Part shown: piece by piece, positions 8,926 through 18,956 of the stretch
How positions within the stretch are numbered: the first letter of the stretch is position 1
Layout: every line of letters starts with the position of its first letter
Assembly: GCF_003693445.1 (NCBI RefSeq)
Contig: NZ_RFAR01000043.1
Coordinates: forward strand, 1-64,000
DNA: 64,000 nt
Source of the DNA: Aquitalea palustris
GTDB lineage: Bacteria > Pseudomonadota > Gammaproteobacteria > Burkholderiales > Chromobacteriaceae
Direction of reading: 5' to 3'
Made by a program: the position numbers and the translations under genes
The notes under the pieces: generated by a model
What the model was told of the DNA's origin: nothing
The model's database searches: none
Seen by the model: the letters and a program-made list of their open reading frames with translations, nothing else

Positions 8926-9689
8926 AGCCGCACCTCGATGCCTGCATCACGCATGGCCTCTTTGGCCTCGCGCACGGTGTATTCACTGAAGTGGAAAATG
9001 CTGGCGGCCAGCACGGCATCGGCCTTGCCCAGCTTCACACCATCCACCAGATGCTGCAGATTGCCCACGCCGCCAGAGGCAATCACCGGAATGCCCACCC
9101 CTTCGGACACGGCACGGGTCAGCGGCAGATTGAAGCCGATCTTGGTACCGTCGCGGTCCATGCTGGTGAGCAGGATTTCCCCGGCACCGTATTCCTGCAT
9201 TTTTTGCGCCCACTCGACTGCATCGATGCCGGTACGGTTGCGCCCGCCATGGGTAAACACTTCCCAGCGGTCGTTTTCCGGGGTCACCGCCTTGGCATCC
9301 ACCGCCACCACGATGCACTGGCTGCCAAACTTGGCAGCAGCTTCTCGCACCAGATCCGGATTGGTCACGGCGGCGGTATTGATGCTGACCTTGTCGGCAC
9401 CGGCATTGAGCAGGCGGCGGATGTCTTCCACCTTGCGCACGCCACCACCCACCGTCAGCGGGATGAACACCTGCTCGGCTACCGATTCGATCACATGCAG
9501 GATCAGATCACGGTCGTCAGAGCTGGCGGTAATGTCCAGAAAGGTGAGTTCGTCAGCGCCCTGCTCGTTGTAGCGACGGGCGATTTCCACCGGGTCGCCG
9601 GCATCGCGCAGCCCGACAAAGTTGACGCCCTTGACGACGCGACCGGCAGTCACGTCCAGGCAGGGAATAATGCGTTTGGCCAGAGTCAT
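8922..9689 (-). CDS. hisF: Imidazole glycerol phosphate synthase, cyclase subunit
   Basis: 255 residues, a TIM barrel that uses ammonia from HisH to form IGP and AICAR. Catalytic Asp residues lie in [14 protein letters not shown] and VAVDAKAV; phosphate-binding loops are [10 protein letters not shown] and [20 protein letters not shown] is the family N-terminus, so the ATG at 9689 is chosen over an in-frame GTG two codons earlier. There is no obvious Shine-Dalgarno: the start sits directly behind the hisA terminator, so expression may depend on read-through or a local promoter. Confidence 0.96.
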   Translation of the reverse strand: MTLAKRIIPCLDVTAGRVVKGVNFVGLRDAGDPVEIARRYNEQGADELTFLDITASSDDRDLILHVIESVAEQVFIPLTVGGGVRKVEDIRRLLNAGADKVSINTAAVTNPDLVREAAAKFGSQCIVVAVDAKAVTPENDRWEVFTHGGRNRTGIDAVEWAQKMQEYGAGEILLTSMDRDGTKIGFNLPLTRAVSEGVGIPVIASGGVGNLQHLVDGVKLGKADAVLAASIFHFSEYTVREAKEAMRDAGIEVRL

Positions 9690-9700
9690 GTTCACGACAC

Positions 9701-9735
9701 AAAAAAAGCTTGGCCGAAGAGTCTTCGGCCAAGCT
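9701..9735 (-). terminator. Strong intrinsic terminator between hisA and hisF
   Basis: AGCTTGGCCGAAGA and TCTTCGGCCAAGCT form a perfect 14-bp inverted repeat with one central base, followed on the minus strand by seven T. It lies in the middle of the histidine operon, only 12 bases before hisF. The stem start TTGGCCGAAGA recurs in the terminator near 50150. Confidence 0.9.
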
Positions 9736-9751
9736 GGGGTTTAAGGCAGGA

Positions 9752-10495
9752 TCAGGCCTCGGACAGTTCGTCGGCCAGCGTCTGCGCGGCAGCGAAATCA
9801 ATGCTGCCCTCGTAGATGGCCCGTCCGGTGATGGCGCCTTCGATGCCTTCGTCTTCCACCGCGCACAGATTGCGCACATCATCCAGATTGGTCAGGCCGC
9901 CAGAGGCGATGACCGGGATGGTGAGTGCCTGTGCCAGCTTGACGGTGGCTTCGATATTGACGCCGTTCATCATGCCGTCGCGGCCGATGTCGGTGTAGAT
10001 CACCGAATTGACACCGTAGTCCTCGAAGCGCTTGGCCAGGTCAATCACATTGTGATTGGTGATCTTGGCCCAGCCATCGATGGCGACCATGCCATCCTTG
10101 GCATCCAGGCCGACAATCACCTGACCGGGGAAGGCATCGCAGGCATCATGCAGGAAACCGGGGGTTTTCACCGCCGCCGTCCCGATGATGACGTAGGACA
10201 GGCCCATGTCGAGGTATTTTTCGATGGTGTCCAGATCGCGAATGCCGCCACCCAGCTGAACCGGCATGTCATCGCCCACTTCCTGCAGGATGGAGCGGAT
10301 GATGTTCAGGTTCTTGGGTTTGCCGGCAAAGGCACCGTTCAGGTCAACCAGATGCAGACGACGGGCTCCCTGGTCTCGCCAGTGAGTGGCCACCTTGACC
10401 GGATCGTCAGAAAACACGGTGGCATCGTCCATAACGCCTTGTTTCAGGCGTACGCATTGACCATCCTTGAGGTCGATAGCGGGTATAAGCAGCAT
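9752..10495 (-). CDS. hisA: ProFAR isomerase (HisA)
   Basis: 247 residues, TIM barrel that isomerises ProFAR to PRFAR in the fourth step. N-terminus [20 protein letters not shown] contains the catalytic Asp of IPAIDL; the second Asp is in YTDIGRDGM. Phosphate loops are LGGGIRD and IASGGLTN. Follows hisH by 19 bases. Confidence 0.97.
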   Translation of the reverse strand: MLLIPAIDLKDGQCVRLKQGVMDDATVFSDDPVKVATHWRDQGARRLHLVDLNGAFAGKPKNLNIIRSILQEVGDDMPVQLGGGIRDLDTIEKYLDMGLSYVIIGTAAVKTPGFLHDACDAFPGQVIVGLDAKDGMVAIDGWAKITNHNVIDLAKRFEDYGVNSVIYTDIGRDGMMNGVNIEATVKLAQALTIPVIASGGLTNLDDVRNLCAVEDEGIEGAITGRAIYEGSIDFAAAQTLADELSEA

Positions 10496-10514
10496 GGTGC
10501 TAGATCAACGTAAG

Positions 10515-11156
10515 TTAAACACTGCCGTCCCATGCCAGGAAGTTCTTCATCATCTGAAGTCCGGCACGGTGGCTCTTTTCGGTATGAAATTGCGTCGCAA
10601 AGATATTGCCACGCCCGACGATACAGGAAAACCTGTCCGGGTACTCACTTTCCGCCAGCGTCAGCGCTGCATCAGCCGGGGCAAAATGGTAACTGTGGAC
10701 AAAATAGAAACGCTCACCATCCTCGATCCCGGCAAACAGCGGATGGGATACAGTCTGGTAAACGCGGTTCCAGCCCATGTGCGGCACCTTCAGGCGCTCG
10801 CCAGCGGCGTCAGTCAGGTTAGCCGAAAAACGGACCACACTGCCCGGAAACAAGCCAAGTCCGGGCGTATCGCCTTCTTCACTGTGCTGGAAAAGCAACT
10901 GGGCACCCACGCAGATGCCAAAAAACGGCTTGGTCTGCGTGGTTTCACGTACGGCTTCGGCCAGACCGTAGCTGTTCAGCTCGCGCATGCAGTCCGGCAT
11001 GGCACCCTGGCCGGGAAACACCACCTTGTCTGCCTTGACGATGGCTTCCGGGTCGCGGCTGAGGAAAATATCCGCCCCCGTCTCATTGACTGCCTGGATG
11101 GATTTCAGCACCGAGTGCAGATTGCCCATGCCATAGTCGATTACTGCGACTTTCAT
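10515..11156 (-). CDS. hisH: Imidazole glycerol phosphate synthase, glutaminase subunit
   Basis: 213 residues. Class I glutamine amidotransferase that feeds ammonia to HisF. The triad is visible: Cys in PFFGICVGAQLLF, and His and Glu in FATQFHTEKSH. N-terminus VAVIDYGMGNLHSV is typical. Two tandem ATGs are possible; AGGGG lies one base before the first and four before the second, so the second is used. Confidence 0.96.
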   Translation of the reverse strand: MKVAVIDYGMGNLHSVLKSIQAVNETGADIFLSRDPEAIVKADKVVFPGQGAMPDCMRELNSYGLAEAVRETTQTKPFFGICVGAQLLFQHSEEGDTPGLGLFPGSVVRFSANLTDAAGERLKVPHMGWNRVYQTVSHPLFAGIEDGERFYFVHSYHFAPADAALTLAESEYPDRFSCIVGRGNIFATQFHTEKSHRAGLQMMKNFLAWDGSV

Positions 11157-11193
11157 CATGCCCCTAACTGTTCAGGTGGAGATGGCTTGCGGC

Positions 11194-11787
11194 TCAGGCC
11201 GTCAGCGTGCCCTTGGTAGACGGTGTGGCACCACCCATGCGTTCGTCCACTTCACAGGCCATGCGCAGTGCGCGGCCAAAGGCCTTGAAGATGGTTTCGG
11301 CCTGGTGATGGCTGTTCACACCGCGCAGATTGTCGATGTGTAGCGTCACCATGCTGTGGTTGACGAAGCCATGGAAAAACTCGGAGAACAGATCAACATC
11401 AAACTGGCCGATGCTGGCGCGGGTGTAATCGACGTTGTACACCAGGCCGGGGCGGCCGGAGAGATCGATCACCACGCGGCTGAGCGCTTCGTCCAGCGGC
11501 ACATAGGCATGGCCGTAACGGCGGATGCCTTTTTTGTCGCCAATGGCCTTGGCAAAAGCCTGGCCCAAGGTGATGCCGATGTCTTCCACCGTGTGGTGGG
11601 CATCGATGTGCAAATCACCCTTGGCGACGATGTCCAGGTCGATCAGGCCGTGGCGGGCGATCTGGTCCATCATGTGGTCGAGAAAAGGCACGCCGGTATC
11701 GAAATGGCTGCGGCCATTACCATCCAGATTGATGGTGACGGTGATCTGGGTTTCCAGGGTATTGCGGGTAACGGATGCGGTTCTCAT
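11194..11787 (-). CDS. hisB: Imidazoleglycerol-phosphate dehydratase
   Basis: 197 residues, monofunctional dehydratase without the N-terminal phosphatase domain found in enterobacterial HisB. Manganese-binding motifs HHTVEDIGI and the second copy in [17 protein letters not shown] are intact; [11 protein letters not shown] is conserved. Starts four bases after hisC. The histidinol-phosphate phosphatase needed by the pathway is not in the window. Confidence 0.96.
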   Translation of the reverse strand: MRTASVTRNTLETQITVTINLDGNGRSHFDTGVPFLDHMMDQIARHGLIDLDIVAKGDLHIDAHHTVEDIGITLGQAFAKAIGDKKGIRRYGHAYVPLDEALSRVVIDLSGRPGLVYNVDYTRASIGQFDVDLFSEFFHGFVNHSMVTLHIDNLRGVNSHHQAETIFKAFGRALRMACEVDERMGGATPSTKGTLTA

Positions 11788-11791
11788 GATT

Positions 11792-12862
11792 TCAGGCAAA
11801 GTAGCGGTCCAGTGCGGCAAGCACGGCCGTGTTTTCTTCCGGGCTGCCCACAGTCAGGCGCAGGCAGTTGTCGAGCAGCGGGTGGCTGCCATGCAAGTTC
11901 TTGATCAGGATGCCATTTTTCTTCAGCCATGCAAACAGCTGACCGGCATCCGGCACCCGTAGCGTGATGAAATTGGCTTGCGAATCAAAAACGGTAGTCG
12001 CTGCAAACTGGCGCAGGGCCTGCAACAGGCGCTGGCGTTCGTCGCGCAGGGTTTGCGCCTGCTGCATGAACACGTCCAGGTGGCGCAGCGCGAAACGGGC
12101 AGCGGCCTGGGTCAGGACATTGATGTTATAGGGTGGGCGGACCTTGTCCAGCTCGTCCATCCACTCGGCAGGGCCGGCAGCATAACCCAGGCGCAGGCCA
12201 GCCAGGCCGAGTTTGGACAGGGTGCGCATCACCAACAGATTGGGACGGCTACCCGCCAGCTCCATCAGGCTGTCGCTGGCAAAGGCCTGATAGGCCTCAT
12301 CCACCACTACCAGGCCCGGTGCGGCATCCAGCACGGCCAGCACTTGCTCGCGAGCGAACTGCGGGCCGGTAGGATTATTCGGGTAAGACAGGAACACCAC
12401 CGCCGGCTGATGGCTGGCAATCGCTGCCAGCAGGGCCGGCAGATCGAGGCTGAAATCGGCATTGAGCGGCACACCCACATACTGCAGGCCGGAGAACAGC
12501 GCGTTCATGCGGTACATGACGAAGGACGGCTCCAGCGCCAGCATCACCGCACCGGGCCGGGCCAGCGCCTGGGCAATCAGGGTGATGATTTCGTCCGAAC
12601 CATTGCCCAAGAGCACACTGGCCGCGGCCGGAATAGCAAAAGCGGCCTTGAGTTCTTCCTTGAGGCCACCGCCATGCGGATCGGGATAGCGGTTGATGGC
12701 GACATCGGCCAGGCATTGCCCCAGTTCGGCGCGCAGTGCGGCCGGCAAGGCGTACGGGTTCTCCATGGCGTCCAGCTTGAGCAGGCCGGCGGCGTCAGAT
12801 ACATGGTAGGCCTTGATTCCGGTTATTTCCGGACGGACCAGTTGCTTGGCAGTCAATGTCAT
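11792..12862 (-). CDS. hisC: Histidinol-phosphate aminotransferase
   Basis: 356 residues, PLP-dependent fold type I. Substrate loop [31 protein letters not shown] and the Lys region [15 protein letters not shown] are all present. ATG at 12862 is preferred to an in-frame GTG one codon earlier. It lies downstream of a terminator, so it begins a separate segment of the his cluster; the promoter probably lies in 12863-13013. Confidence 0.95.
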   Translation of the reverse strand: MTLTAKQLVRPEITGIKAYHVSDAAGLLKLDAMENPYALPAALRAELGQCLADVAINRYPDPHGGGLKEELKAAFAIPAAASVLLGNGSDEIITLIAQALARPGAVMLALEPSFVMYRMNALFSGLQYVGVPLNADFSLDLPALLAAIASHQPAVVFLSYPNNPTGPQFAREQVLAVLDAAPGLVVVDEAYQAFASDSLMELAGSRPNLLVMRTLSKLGLAGLRLGYAAGPAEWMDELDKVRPPYNINVLTQAAARFALRHLDVFMQQAQTLRDERQRLLQALRQFAATTVFDSQANFITLRVPDAGQLFAWLKKNGILIKNLHGSHPLLDNCLRLTVGSPEENTAVLAALDRYFA

Positions 12863-13013
12863 CACGATGGGGCTGTAGCGGTCATGGCGACCGGGCCAGC
12901 CATGCAGGTCAACAGGGGGCGTTGTCGGGACAACGCAGCAGGTGGCTATCCTACCGTGTTCGGCCGGTTTGGGCTACCCGGCCCAGCCAGGCGGATCCGG
13001 CGGCAGGGCCGGC

Positions 13014-13043
13014 AAAAACATGGCCAGACGCTGTCTGGCCATG
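13014..13043 (-). terminator. Intrinsic terminator between hisD and hisC
   Basis: CATGGCCAGAC (13019-13029) and GTCTGGCCATG (13033-13043) form an 11-bp perfect stem with a three-base loop, followed on the minus strand by TTTTT. It ends the hisG-hisD unit. The 150 bases between it and hisC hold no gene. Confidence 0.88.
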
Positions 13044-13067
13044 TGCGGAGCGGGATAATCGACGGCC

Positions 13068-14360
13068 TCAGGGTTCCAGACGCAGCTCGGCAGCACGGGC
13101 GTGGGCGGTGAGGCCTTCGCCATGTGCCAGCACGCTGGCAATCTTGCCCAGCTTCTGTGCTCCTGCCGCAGAAACGCGGATCAGACTGGAACGCTTCTGG
13201 AAGTCGTACACCCCCAGCGGGCTGGCAAAACGCGCGGTGCGACTGGTCGGCAACACGTGGTTGGGGCCGGCACAGTAGTCGCCCAGGCTTTCCGAGGTGA
13301 AACGGCCCATGAAAATGGCGCCGGCGTGACGCAACAGCGGCAGTTGCTGTTCCGGCTCGCTCACCGACAATTCCAGATGCTCAGGCGCGATGTAGTTGGC
13401 AATCTCGCAGGCTTCGGCCAGATCGCGTACCTGGATCAGCGCGCCACGGTTGCCCAGGCTGGCTTCAATGATGGCGCGGCGCGGCATGGTCGGCAGCAGC
13501 TTTTCGATGCTGGCTTCCACTTCGGCAATGTATTCCGCCGACGGGCACAGCAGGATGGCCTGGGCGATTTCGTCGTGCTCGGCCTGGCTGAACAGGTCCA
13601 TGGCAATCCAGTCGGCCGGGGTGTTGCCATCGCAAATCACCAGGATTTCGGACGGGCCGGCCACCATGTCGATGCCCACCACGCCGAACACGCGGCGCTT
13701 GGCGGCAGCCACATAGGCATTGCCCGGCCCGGTGATCTTGTCCACCTGCGGAATGGTGGCTGTGCCATAAGCCAGCGCGGCCACGGCCTGCGCGCCACCA
13801 CAGGTGAACACCTTGTCCACACCGGCGATGAAGGCGGCAGCCAGCACCAGATCATTGCGCTCACCCTGCGGGGTGGGTACCACCATGATGATTTCAGCGA
13901 CACCCGCCACCTTGGCCGGCATGGCATTCATCAGCACCGAGCTGGGATAGGCTGCCTTGCCGCCCGGCACATAGATGCCGACGCGGTCCAGCGGCGTCAC
14001 CTGCTGCCCCAGCAGCGTGCCGTCTTCGTCTTCGTAGCTCCAGGAGTGGGCCAGCTGCTTTTCGTGGTAGCGGCGCACGCGTTCGGCAGCGGCGCTCAGC
14101 GCCTGTTGCACCTCGGCCGGCAAACGGTGCCAGGCGGCTTCCAGCTGTTCGCGCGACAGGGTGAGATCAGCCATGGAGGCTGCCTGCATGCGGTCAAAGC
14201 GGTTGGTGTATTCCAGCACGGCGGCATCGCCACGTGTTTTGACATCATCACAGATGGCGGCCACGGCGCTATCCACCGCCGGGTCCTGCGCGGTTTCAAA
14301 AGCCAGCAGGGCTTGCAATTGCTGCTGGAAATCAGCTTGGGTAGAAGACAGTTTCAGCAT
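13068..14360 (-). CDS. hisD: Histidinol dehydrogenase
   Basis: 430 residues, zinc enzyme that oxidises histidinol to histidine in two NAD-dependent steps. Conserved blocks: [58 protein letters not shown] and [18 protein letters not shown]. The true start is the ATG at 14360; a longer open frame runs back into hisG and is an overlap artefact. Lies 17 bases after hisG. Confidence 0.97.
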   Translation of the reverse strand: MLKLSSTQADFQQQLQALLAFETAQDPAVDSAVAAICDDVKTRGDAAVLEYTNRFDRMQAASMADLTLSREQLEAAWHRLPAEVQQALSAAAERVRRYHEKQLAHSWSYEDEDGTLLGQQVTPLDRVGIYVPGGKAAYPSSVLMNAMPAKVAGVAEIIMVVPTPQGERNDLVLAAAFIAGVDKVFTCGGAQAVAALAYGTATIPQVDKITGPGNAYVAAAKRRVFGVVGIDMVAGPSEILVICDGNTPADWIAMDLFSQAEHDEIAQAILLCPSAEYIAEVEASIEKLLPTMPRRAIIEASLGNRGALIQVRDLAEACEIANYIAPEHLELSVSEPEQQLPLLRHAGAIFMGRFTSESLGDYCAGPNHVLPTSRTARFASPLGVYDFQKRSSLIRVSAAGAQKLGKIASVLAHGEGLTAHARAAELRLEP

Positions 14361-14377
14361 GGGATTCCGTTCCTGCC

Positions 14378-15019
14378 TTATGCCGGCACGGCAGAGGCAA
14401 AGGCATCCAGCACCGGCTGGATGCGGTCGTATTTGAGTTTGAGCGCAGCCTGGTTCACCACCAGCCGCGAACTGATGTCGATGATGTGTTCGACCGCCAC
14501 CAGATTGTTGGCGCGCAACGTGCCACCGGTGGACACCAGATCGACGATGGCATCGGCCAGGCCTACCAGCGGTGCCAGCTCCATCGAGCCATACAGCTTG
14601 ATGATGTCCACATGCACGCCCTTGGCAGCAAAATGCTCGCGCGCGATCTTGGGATACTTGGTGGCGATTTTCAGCCGGGCGCCCTGGCGCACGGCATTTT
14701 GGTAGTCGAAGCCGTTTTCCACCGCCACCATCATCTTGCACTTGGCGATATTCAGGTCCAGCGGCTGGTACAGGCCATCGCCACCGTGTTCGATCAGCAC
14801 ATCGCGGCCGGCGATGCCCAGATCGGCAGCGCCGTACTGTACATAGGTGGGGACATCCGAGGCTCTTACAATCACCAGCCGCACATCTGCATGATTGGTC
14901 TCGATGATGAGCTTGCGCGAGGATTCCGGATCTTCCGCCGGAACGATGCCGGCGGCGGCCAGCAGGGGCAGGGTTTCTTCAAAGATGCGCCCTTTGGACA
15001 GGGCAATAGTCAGGGTCAT
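14378..15019 (-). CDS. hisG: ATP phosphoribosyltransferase, short form
   Basis: 213 residues, first enzyme of the pathway. N-terminus [24 protein letters not shown]-binding region [17 protein letters not shown]. It lacks the C-terminal regulatory domain of long HisG, so by family knowledge it should need a HisZ partner, which is not in the window. First his gene in transcription order; the 40 bases to the upstream PilZ gene may be too short for its own promoter. Confidence 0.96.
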   Translation of the reverse strand: MTLTIALSKGRIFEETLPLLAAAGIVPAEDPESSRKLIIETNHADVRLVIVRASDVPTYVQYGAADLGIAGRDVLIEHGGDGLYQPLDLNIAKCKMMVAVENGFDYQNAVRQGARLKIATKYPKIAREHFAAKGVHVDIIKLYGSMELAPLVGLADAIVDLVSTGGTLRANNLVAVEHIIDISSRLVVNQAALKLKYDRIQPVLDAFASAVPA

Positions 15020-15059
15020 GATATTAAGCAGGCAATAGGGAAAAGAAGAGAAACCATCA

Positions 15060-15824
15060 TCAGCCGACCAGGGCGCGCCGTTCGCGCTCCAGCTGGCCGA
15101 CATAACGCTGCACCAGCGTTTCCGACGACGGAGTCATATTGAGAAAGGCGCAACCGGCACGGACGGCTTCATTGCCGTTGCGCAGCTGGGTAGTCAGGCG
15201 GTGGCGGATTTCGATACCCACCCGCAAGCTGCCCAGCGGTTTCAATTCGAATGAACAATTCTGGTATTTCTGGCCCAGATCGAAACCGGGCGCATGTGGT
15301 GCCGGCAGCCACAGGCTGCAGCCCCCCAGGCTGATGTCGAACAGCACCAGATCCAGCGGCCGGCCAGGGTAATCGGCGATATGGCAGCTAACCGGATTGC
15401 TGACCGGGGTCTGGATGCGGAAAAACTCGCGCCGCTGCAGCTTGATCACCTGCTCGGGCAGGTCCACCTCGAAGGCCGGGCCGCTGTCCAGCATCACCTT
15501 GCGGGCGGCGCTGGTGACAAACTGGGTCTTTACCCCGTCTGGCGAGCAGACAAACACATTGCGTTCGCTGGCGAGCAGTTGTTCATTGGTGGCCGGATCC
15601 GCCCCCCAGTCCAGCAACAGCACACCACGCTTGGCATCCACCTCCAGAAAGCGGGTGAGAATGAAGGTTTTTCCCTTGTTGGAAAATACCGTCACCATAT
15701 GCCCGGACCTGGCGATAGACGCCAGATGATGCACGACCTCAACCGGGGTGGCCAGGATATACCTGGTCAGATCGGGCTGGGCATGGTCGCTGTGCAGCAT
15801 ACCGGGGTTGTTGTCTTCGCTCAC
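15060..15824 (-). CDS. YcgR-like flagellar brake protein with PilZ domain
   Basis: 254 residues. N-terminal YcgR domain (about 20-125), then a PilZ domain whose c-di-GMP motifs are visible: [11 protein letters not shown] (RxxxR) and [13 protein letters not shown] (DxSxGG). Proteins of this layout bind c-di-GMP and slow the flagellar motor. Start is taken as GTG with weak GAAAGAAG upstream; an ATG eight codons later is possible. Sits between sco and hisG with short gaps. No flagellar genes are nearby. Confidence 0.87.
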   Translation of the reverse strand: MSEDNNPGMLHSDHAQPDLTRYILATPVEVVHHLASIARSGHMVTVFSNKGKTFILTRFLEVDAKRGVLLLDWGADPATNEQLLASERNVFVCSPDGVKTQFVTSAARKVMLDSGPAFEVDLPEQVIKLQRREFFRIQTPVSNPVSCHIADYPGRPLDLVLFDISLGGCSLWLPAPHAPGFDLGQKYQNCSFELKPLGSLRVGIEIRHRLTTQLRNGNEAVRAGCAFLNMTPSSETLVQRYVGQLERERRALVG

Positions 15825-15870
15825 GATGGGCGCTTCTTTCCGCAGTCAAAGTTGGGTGATTGCCTGAATT

Positions 15871-16461
15871 CTAGCGTAACAGCTGACGAATATCATGAGT
15901 CAGGCTGTCTGCCGGCGTGGCATAAGCCTCATAAACCCGTAATTTTCCGCTTTTGTCGAACAGATAAGAGCCGGCACTGTGGTCTACCGTGTAAGCGCCA
16001 CCCGGCACCGCCACTTTCTGCGCCACCACCTTGTAGGCCGACTTGACCTGCTCGATCTGCGCCGCGCTGCCGGTCAGGCCGACAAAACGGGGGTCGAAGT
16101 GCGGCACATAGCCGGCCAGTACCGCCGTGGTATCGCGTTCCGGGTCGACCGTGACAAACAGGACCTGCACCTTGTCAGCGTCCGGCCCCAGCTTTTTCAT
16201 GACTGTGGCGTATTCCAGCATGGTGGTGGGGCAGACATCCGGACAATGGGTATAGCCGAAGAACAGCGCGACCACCTTGCCGGAGAAATCGGACAGCTTG
16301 CGCGGCTGGCCCAGGTGGTCGGTCAGGCTGAAATCGCCGCCCAGCTGGGTATCGCTCATATCCGTGCCTTTGAGATCCAGCTTGGGGGCCGCCGGCGGCG
16401 CGCAGGCAGTCAGTGCGGCAAACAGAATGAACAGGGAGAGCAAACGTAGCAGATGGCGCAT
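15871..16461 (-). CDS. SCO1/SenC copper chaperone lipoprotein
   Basis: 196 residues. Lipoprotein signal MRHLLRLLSLFILFAALTAC ends at the lipobox Cys. Thioredoxin-like fold with copper/redox motif GYTHCPDVCPTT and the distal His in AYTVDHSAGSYL. It delivers copper to the CuA site of oxidase subunit II. The start overlaps the ctaB stop by one base; last gene of the oxidase assembly set. Confidence 0.94.
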   Translation of the reverse strand: MRHLLRLLSLFILFAALTACAPPAAPKLDLKGTDMSDTQLGGDFSLTDHLGQPRKLSDFSGKVVALFFGYTHCPDVCPTTMLEYATVMKKLGPDADKVQVLFVTVDPERDTTAVLAGYVPHFDPRFVGLTGSAAQIEQVKSAYKVVAQKVAVPGGAYTVDHSAGSYLFDKSGKLRVYEAYATPADSLTHDIRQLLR

Positions 16462-17363
16462 CAGGAAACCGGTAGCAGACAGTAATGATCGGACAGCATC
16501 GCGGCAAACAGCCAGGTCAGATACCAGATCGACCAGGAAAAGGTGCGGCGAGCCAAGGCGTCAGCATACTGACGATGCAGTTGCACAGCAAGAAACAAGA
16601 AGCGTCCGTCCAGTGCCAGGGCGGCCAGCAGATACAGCCAGCCGGCCACCCCCAGTGCCACCGGCAACAGGGTGACGGCGGTCAGTAGCAGGGTGTACAG
16701 CAGAATGGACAAGGTGGTGAAATCCTGGCCATGCGTCAGCGGCAGCATGGGCAGGCCGGCGCGGGCATAGTCGGCACGCCGGTATAGCGCCAGCGCCCAG
16801 AAATGCGGCGGCGTCCAGGTGTAGATGATCAGCAGCAGCAACAGCGCATGCGGGCTGACCTGCCCGGTCATCGCCGTCCAGCCCAGCAGTGGCGGCATGG
16901 CCCCGCTGATGCCGCCGATGACGATGTTTTGCGGGGTGTACGGTTTCAGCAGCAGGGTATACACCAGCGCATAGCCCAGCAGGGTGGCTAGCGTCAGCCA
17001 GGCGGTCAGCGCATTGACCCAGCCCCACAGCAGCAACATGCCAACAGCGCCCAGCAGCACCGCCAGCAGCAGGGTTTCACCGCGCCCGGCGCTGCCCCGC
17101 GCCGTGGCACGCCAGGCAGTACGCAGCATGCGGGCATCCAGCGCACGCTCCAGCAGGCAGTTGAGCATCGCCGCCGCGCCGGCCATCAGCGCAATACCCA
17201 GGGTGGCCGGCAATAACAGCCGCAGCGCCGGCAACGCTGGCTGCGACAGCAACATGCCGATCACGGCGCAGAACACGATCAGCGCCACCACGCGCGGCTT
17301 GGCCAGTTGCAACATGGCCAGCGCATGCGCATAGCCGGCTTGCACTCTCACACTGGCAGACAT
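16461..17363 (-). CDS. ctaB: Protoheme IX farnesyltransferase (heme O synthase)
   Basis: 300 residues, UbiA-type membrane prenyltransferase that converts heme B to heme O. Starts near LAKPRVVALIVFCAVIGMLL; the active-site loop has a derived form, ERALDARMLRTAWRATARG, around the usual D-x-x-M-x-R-T pattern. Other marks: YTLLLKPYTPQNIVIGGISGAMPPLLGW and YTWTPPHFWALAL. The ATG lies inside the end of ctaA (16-base overlap). A longer frame back into ctaA is an artefact. Confidence 0.93.
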   Translation of the reverse strand: MSASVRVQAGYAHALAMLQLAKPRVVALIVFCAVIGMLLSQPALPALRLLLPATLGIALMAGAAAMLNCLLERALDARMLRTAWRATARGSAGRGETLLLAVLLGAVGMLLLWGWVNALTAWLTLATLLGYALVYTLLLKPYTPQNIVIGGISGAMPPLLGWTAMTGQVSPHALLLLLIIYTWTPPHFWALALYRRADYARAGLPMLPLTHGQDFTTLSILLYTLLLTAVTLLPVALGVAGWLYLLAALALDGRFLFLAVQLHRQYADALARRTFSWSIWYLTWLFAAMLSDHYCLLPVS

Positions 17364-18406
17364 GGCCTGCTTCCCTCTCGCCCGTTTCCCTGCCGGCGCG
17401 ACAACATGCCACCGCGCCAGGGCTGGACTGGACTGCTGCGGCTCTGCCAGCCCAGCCAGTGCTGACGCAAGGGCCGATAAGCGGCCGGCACCTGCAGCCG
17501 GCACAGCAGCATGCAGCTGCTCGCCAGCAGCAGCATGGCCCCGGCATGGTGGGCCAATGCTAGCGGCAAAGGGTGCAGCCACAGCACATTGGCCACGCCC
17601 AGCATAGGCTGCAGCAAGCCTAGCACCAGCAGCAACAGCAATTGACGGCGCAGACCGGGTATCGGCCACAAACGCCAGCACAGCAGGCCGAGCACCAGCA
17701 TCACCACCAGCGCACCCAGCCGGTGCAGCCAGTGCATGGCTACCAGGCTGGCCATGGGTAAGGCTCCGCTTTGCAATACAAAAGCGTCAGCCAGAGCTGA
17801 TGGCCACCAACTGCCGTTGCAGCGGGGAAAACCCTGGCAGGCCAGCGCCGCCTGATGGGACGACACCCAGCCGCCCAAAGCAATCTGCCCGGCCACCGCT
17901 AACAGCAACAGCCAGGCCAGCCTGCGCTGGCCAGCCCTCACCCGTACGCCCGGCCAGCGGCTGCCAGCTGCCTGCCACAGCAACAAGGCCAGCAGGCTCA
18001 TGCCCAATAGCAGATGGCCGGTGACCACCAGCGGCTGCAGGCGCATGGTGACCGTCAACATGCCCAATACTGCCTGCAAGGCCAGGGACAGCAGCAGCAG
18101 GCCGGCAATACGCCGCTGCCGGCCGCTGCGCCAGGCTTGCAGCGCCTGCCACAGGATCAACAAGCCCAGACTGCCCGCCAGGTAGCGATGCAGCATTTCC
18201 TTCCAGGCCTTGTCCGGGCTGACCGGGCCATCCGGCTGCAGCTGCATGGCCTGCTCGATGGCCGCAGCGGCATGCGCCGGACTGAGCCGGCCATAGCAAC
18301 CCGGCCAATCCGGACAGCCGAGGCCGGCATCGGACAAACGCACATATGCCCCCAGCGGCAGGACCACACAGGCCAGCAACAGGGCCAGCCAGGCCAGTTT
18401 TTTCAT
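17348..18406 (-). CDS. ctaA: Heme A synthase (COX15/CtaA family)
   Basis: 352-residue, eight-helix membrane protein that oxidises heme O to heme A. Typical start KKLAWLALLLACVVLPLGAYVRLSDAGLGCPDWPGCYG; conserved heme-ligand His residues lie in LHRYLAGSLGLL, VTGHLLLGM, LHRLGALVVM and AHHAGAMLLL. Strong AAGGAGG seven bases before the ATG. Acts after CtaB, whose gene it overlaps. Confidence 0.94.
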   Translation of the reverse strand: MKKLAWLALLLACVVLPLGAYVRLSDAGLGCPDWPGCYGRLSPAHAAAAIEQAMQLQPDGPVSPDKAWKEMLHRYLAGSLGLLILWQALQAWRSGRQRRIAGLLLLSLALQAVLGMLTVTMRLQPLVVTGHLLLGMSLLALLLWQAAGSRWPGVRVRAGQRRLAWLLLLAVAGQIALGGWVSSHQAALACQGFPRCNGSWWPSALADAFVLQSGALPMASLVAMHWLHRLGALVVMLVLGLLCWRLWPIPGLRRQLLLLLVLGLLQPMLGVANVLWLHPLPLALAHHAGAMLLLASSCMLLCRLQVPAAYRPLRQHWLGWQSRSSPVQPWRGGMLSRRQGNGREGSRPCLPV

Positions 18407-18449
18407 TGCGGCCTCCTTGCTGCCGGCCGGCGCCGGCAGCTGCACGGCA

Positions 18450-18956
18450 TCATCCCAAGCCGTTGTTAACCTTCATCAGCAGCTGTACTTCCTTGATGAT
18501 CATGTCCGGCTGCAGCACGTCCGGGTAAAACAGCACCTGGTTGCCCAGCGGGTCGATCAGGTAAAAACCGTCGGCTCGGGCCGGTAACCGGTCGCTCGCC
18601 ACCGCCAGCTGCACAAAGCCCTCTGCCGCAGCCGGTGCGGCGGCGCTGTACAACAGCACCCGACGCAAGCGGCCGGCAGCTTCGCCCTGGGCCAGATGAA
18701 TCTGTCGCATGGTGAACAGACGCTGCTGGCAGGCCTGCTCGCAACGCCCCTGAAACTGCCCGGCCAGCACCCAGCGCTTACCAGGCCAGTCCGCCCGGCT
18801 GGCGGCGGCAAAAGGCTGGGTCGGCAGCAATTCTCCAGCGCTGTAGCCCCCTGCCGGCGGCCAGTAGCGATAACTGAACCAGGCCGCCAGCAGCGGCAGC
18901 AGACAGAGCAGCAAGATCAGCAGCAACACCAGCCGGCTGTAGCGTCCCGGGCTCAT
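18450..18956 (-). CDS. Membrane-anchored protein of the oxidase assembly cluster, function unassigned
   Basis: 168 residues. One N-terminal membrane helix (LVLLLILLLCLLPLLAAWFSYRYW), then a soluble domain with the ending DGFYLIDPLGNQVLFYPDVLQPDMIIKEVQLLMKV, which resembles thioredoxin-like SCO relatives but lacks the CxxxC copper motif; a CEQAC pair is present instead. Proteins of this kind occur between SURF1 and COX15 in betaproteobacteria. The ATG overlaps the SURF1 stop (ATGA). A role in oxidase assembly is inferred from position only. Confidence 0.75.
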   Translation of the reverse strand: MSPGRYSRLVLLLILLLCLLPLLAAWFSYRYWPPAGGYSAGELLPTQPFAAASRADWPGKRWVLAGQFQGRCEQACQQRLFTMRQIHLAQGEAAGRLRRVLLYSAAAPAAAEGFVQLAVASDRLPARADGFYLIDPLGNQVLFYPDVLQPDMIIKEVQLLMKVNNGLG

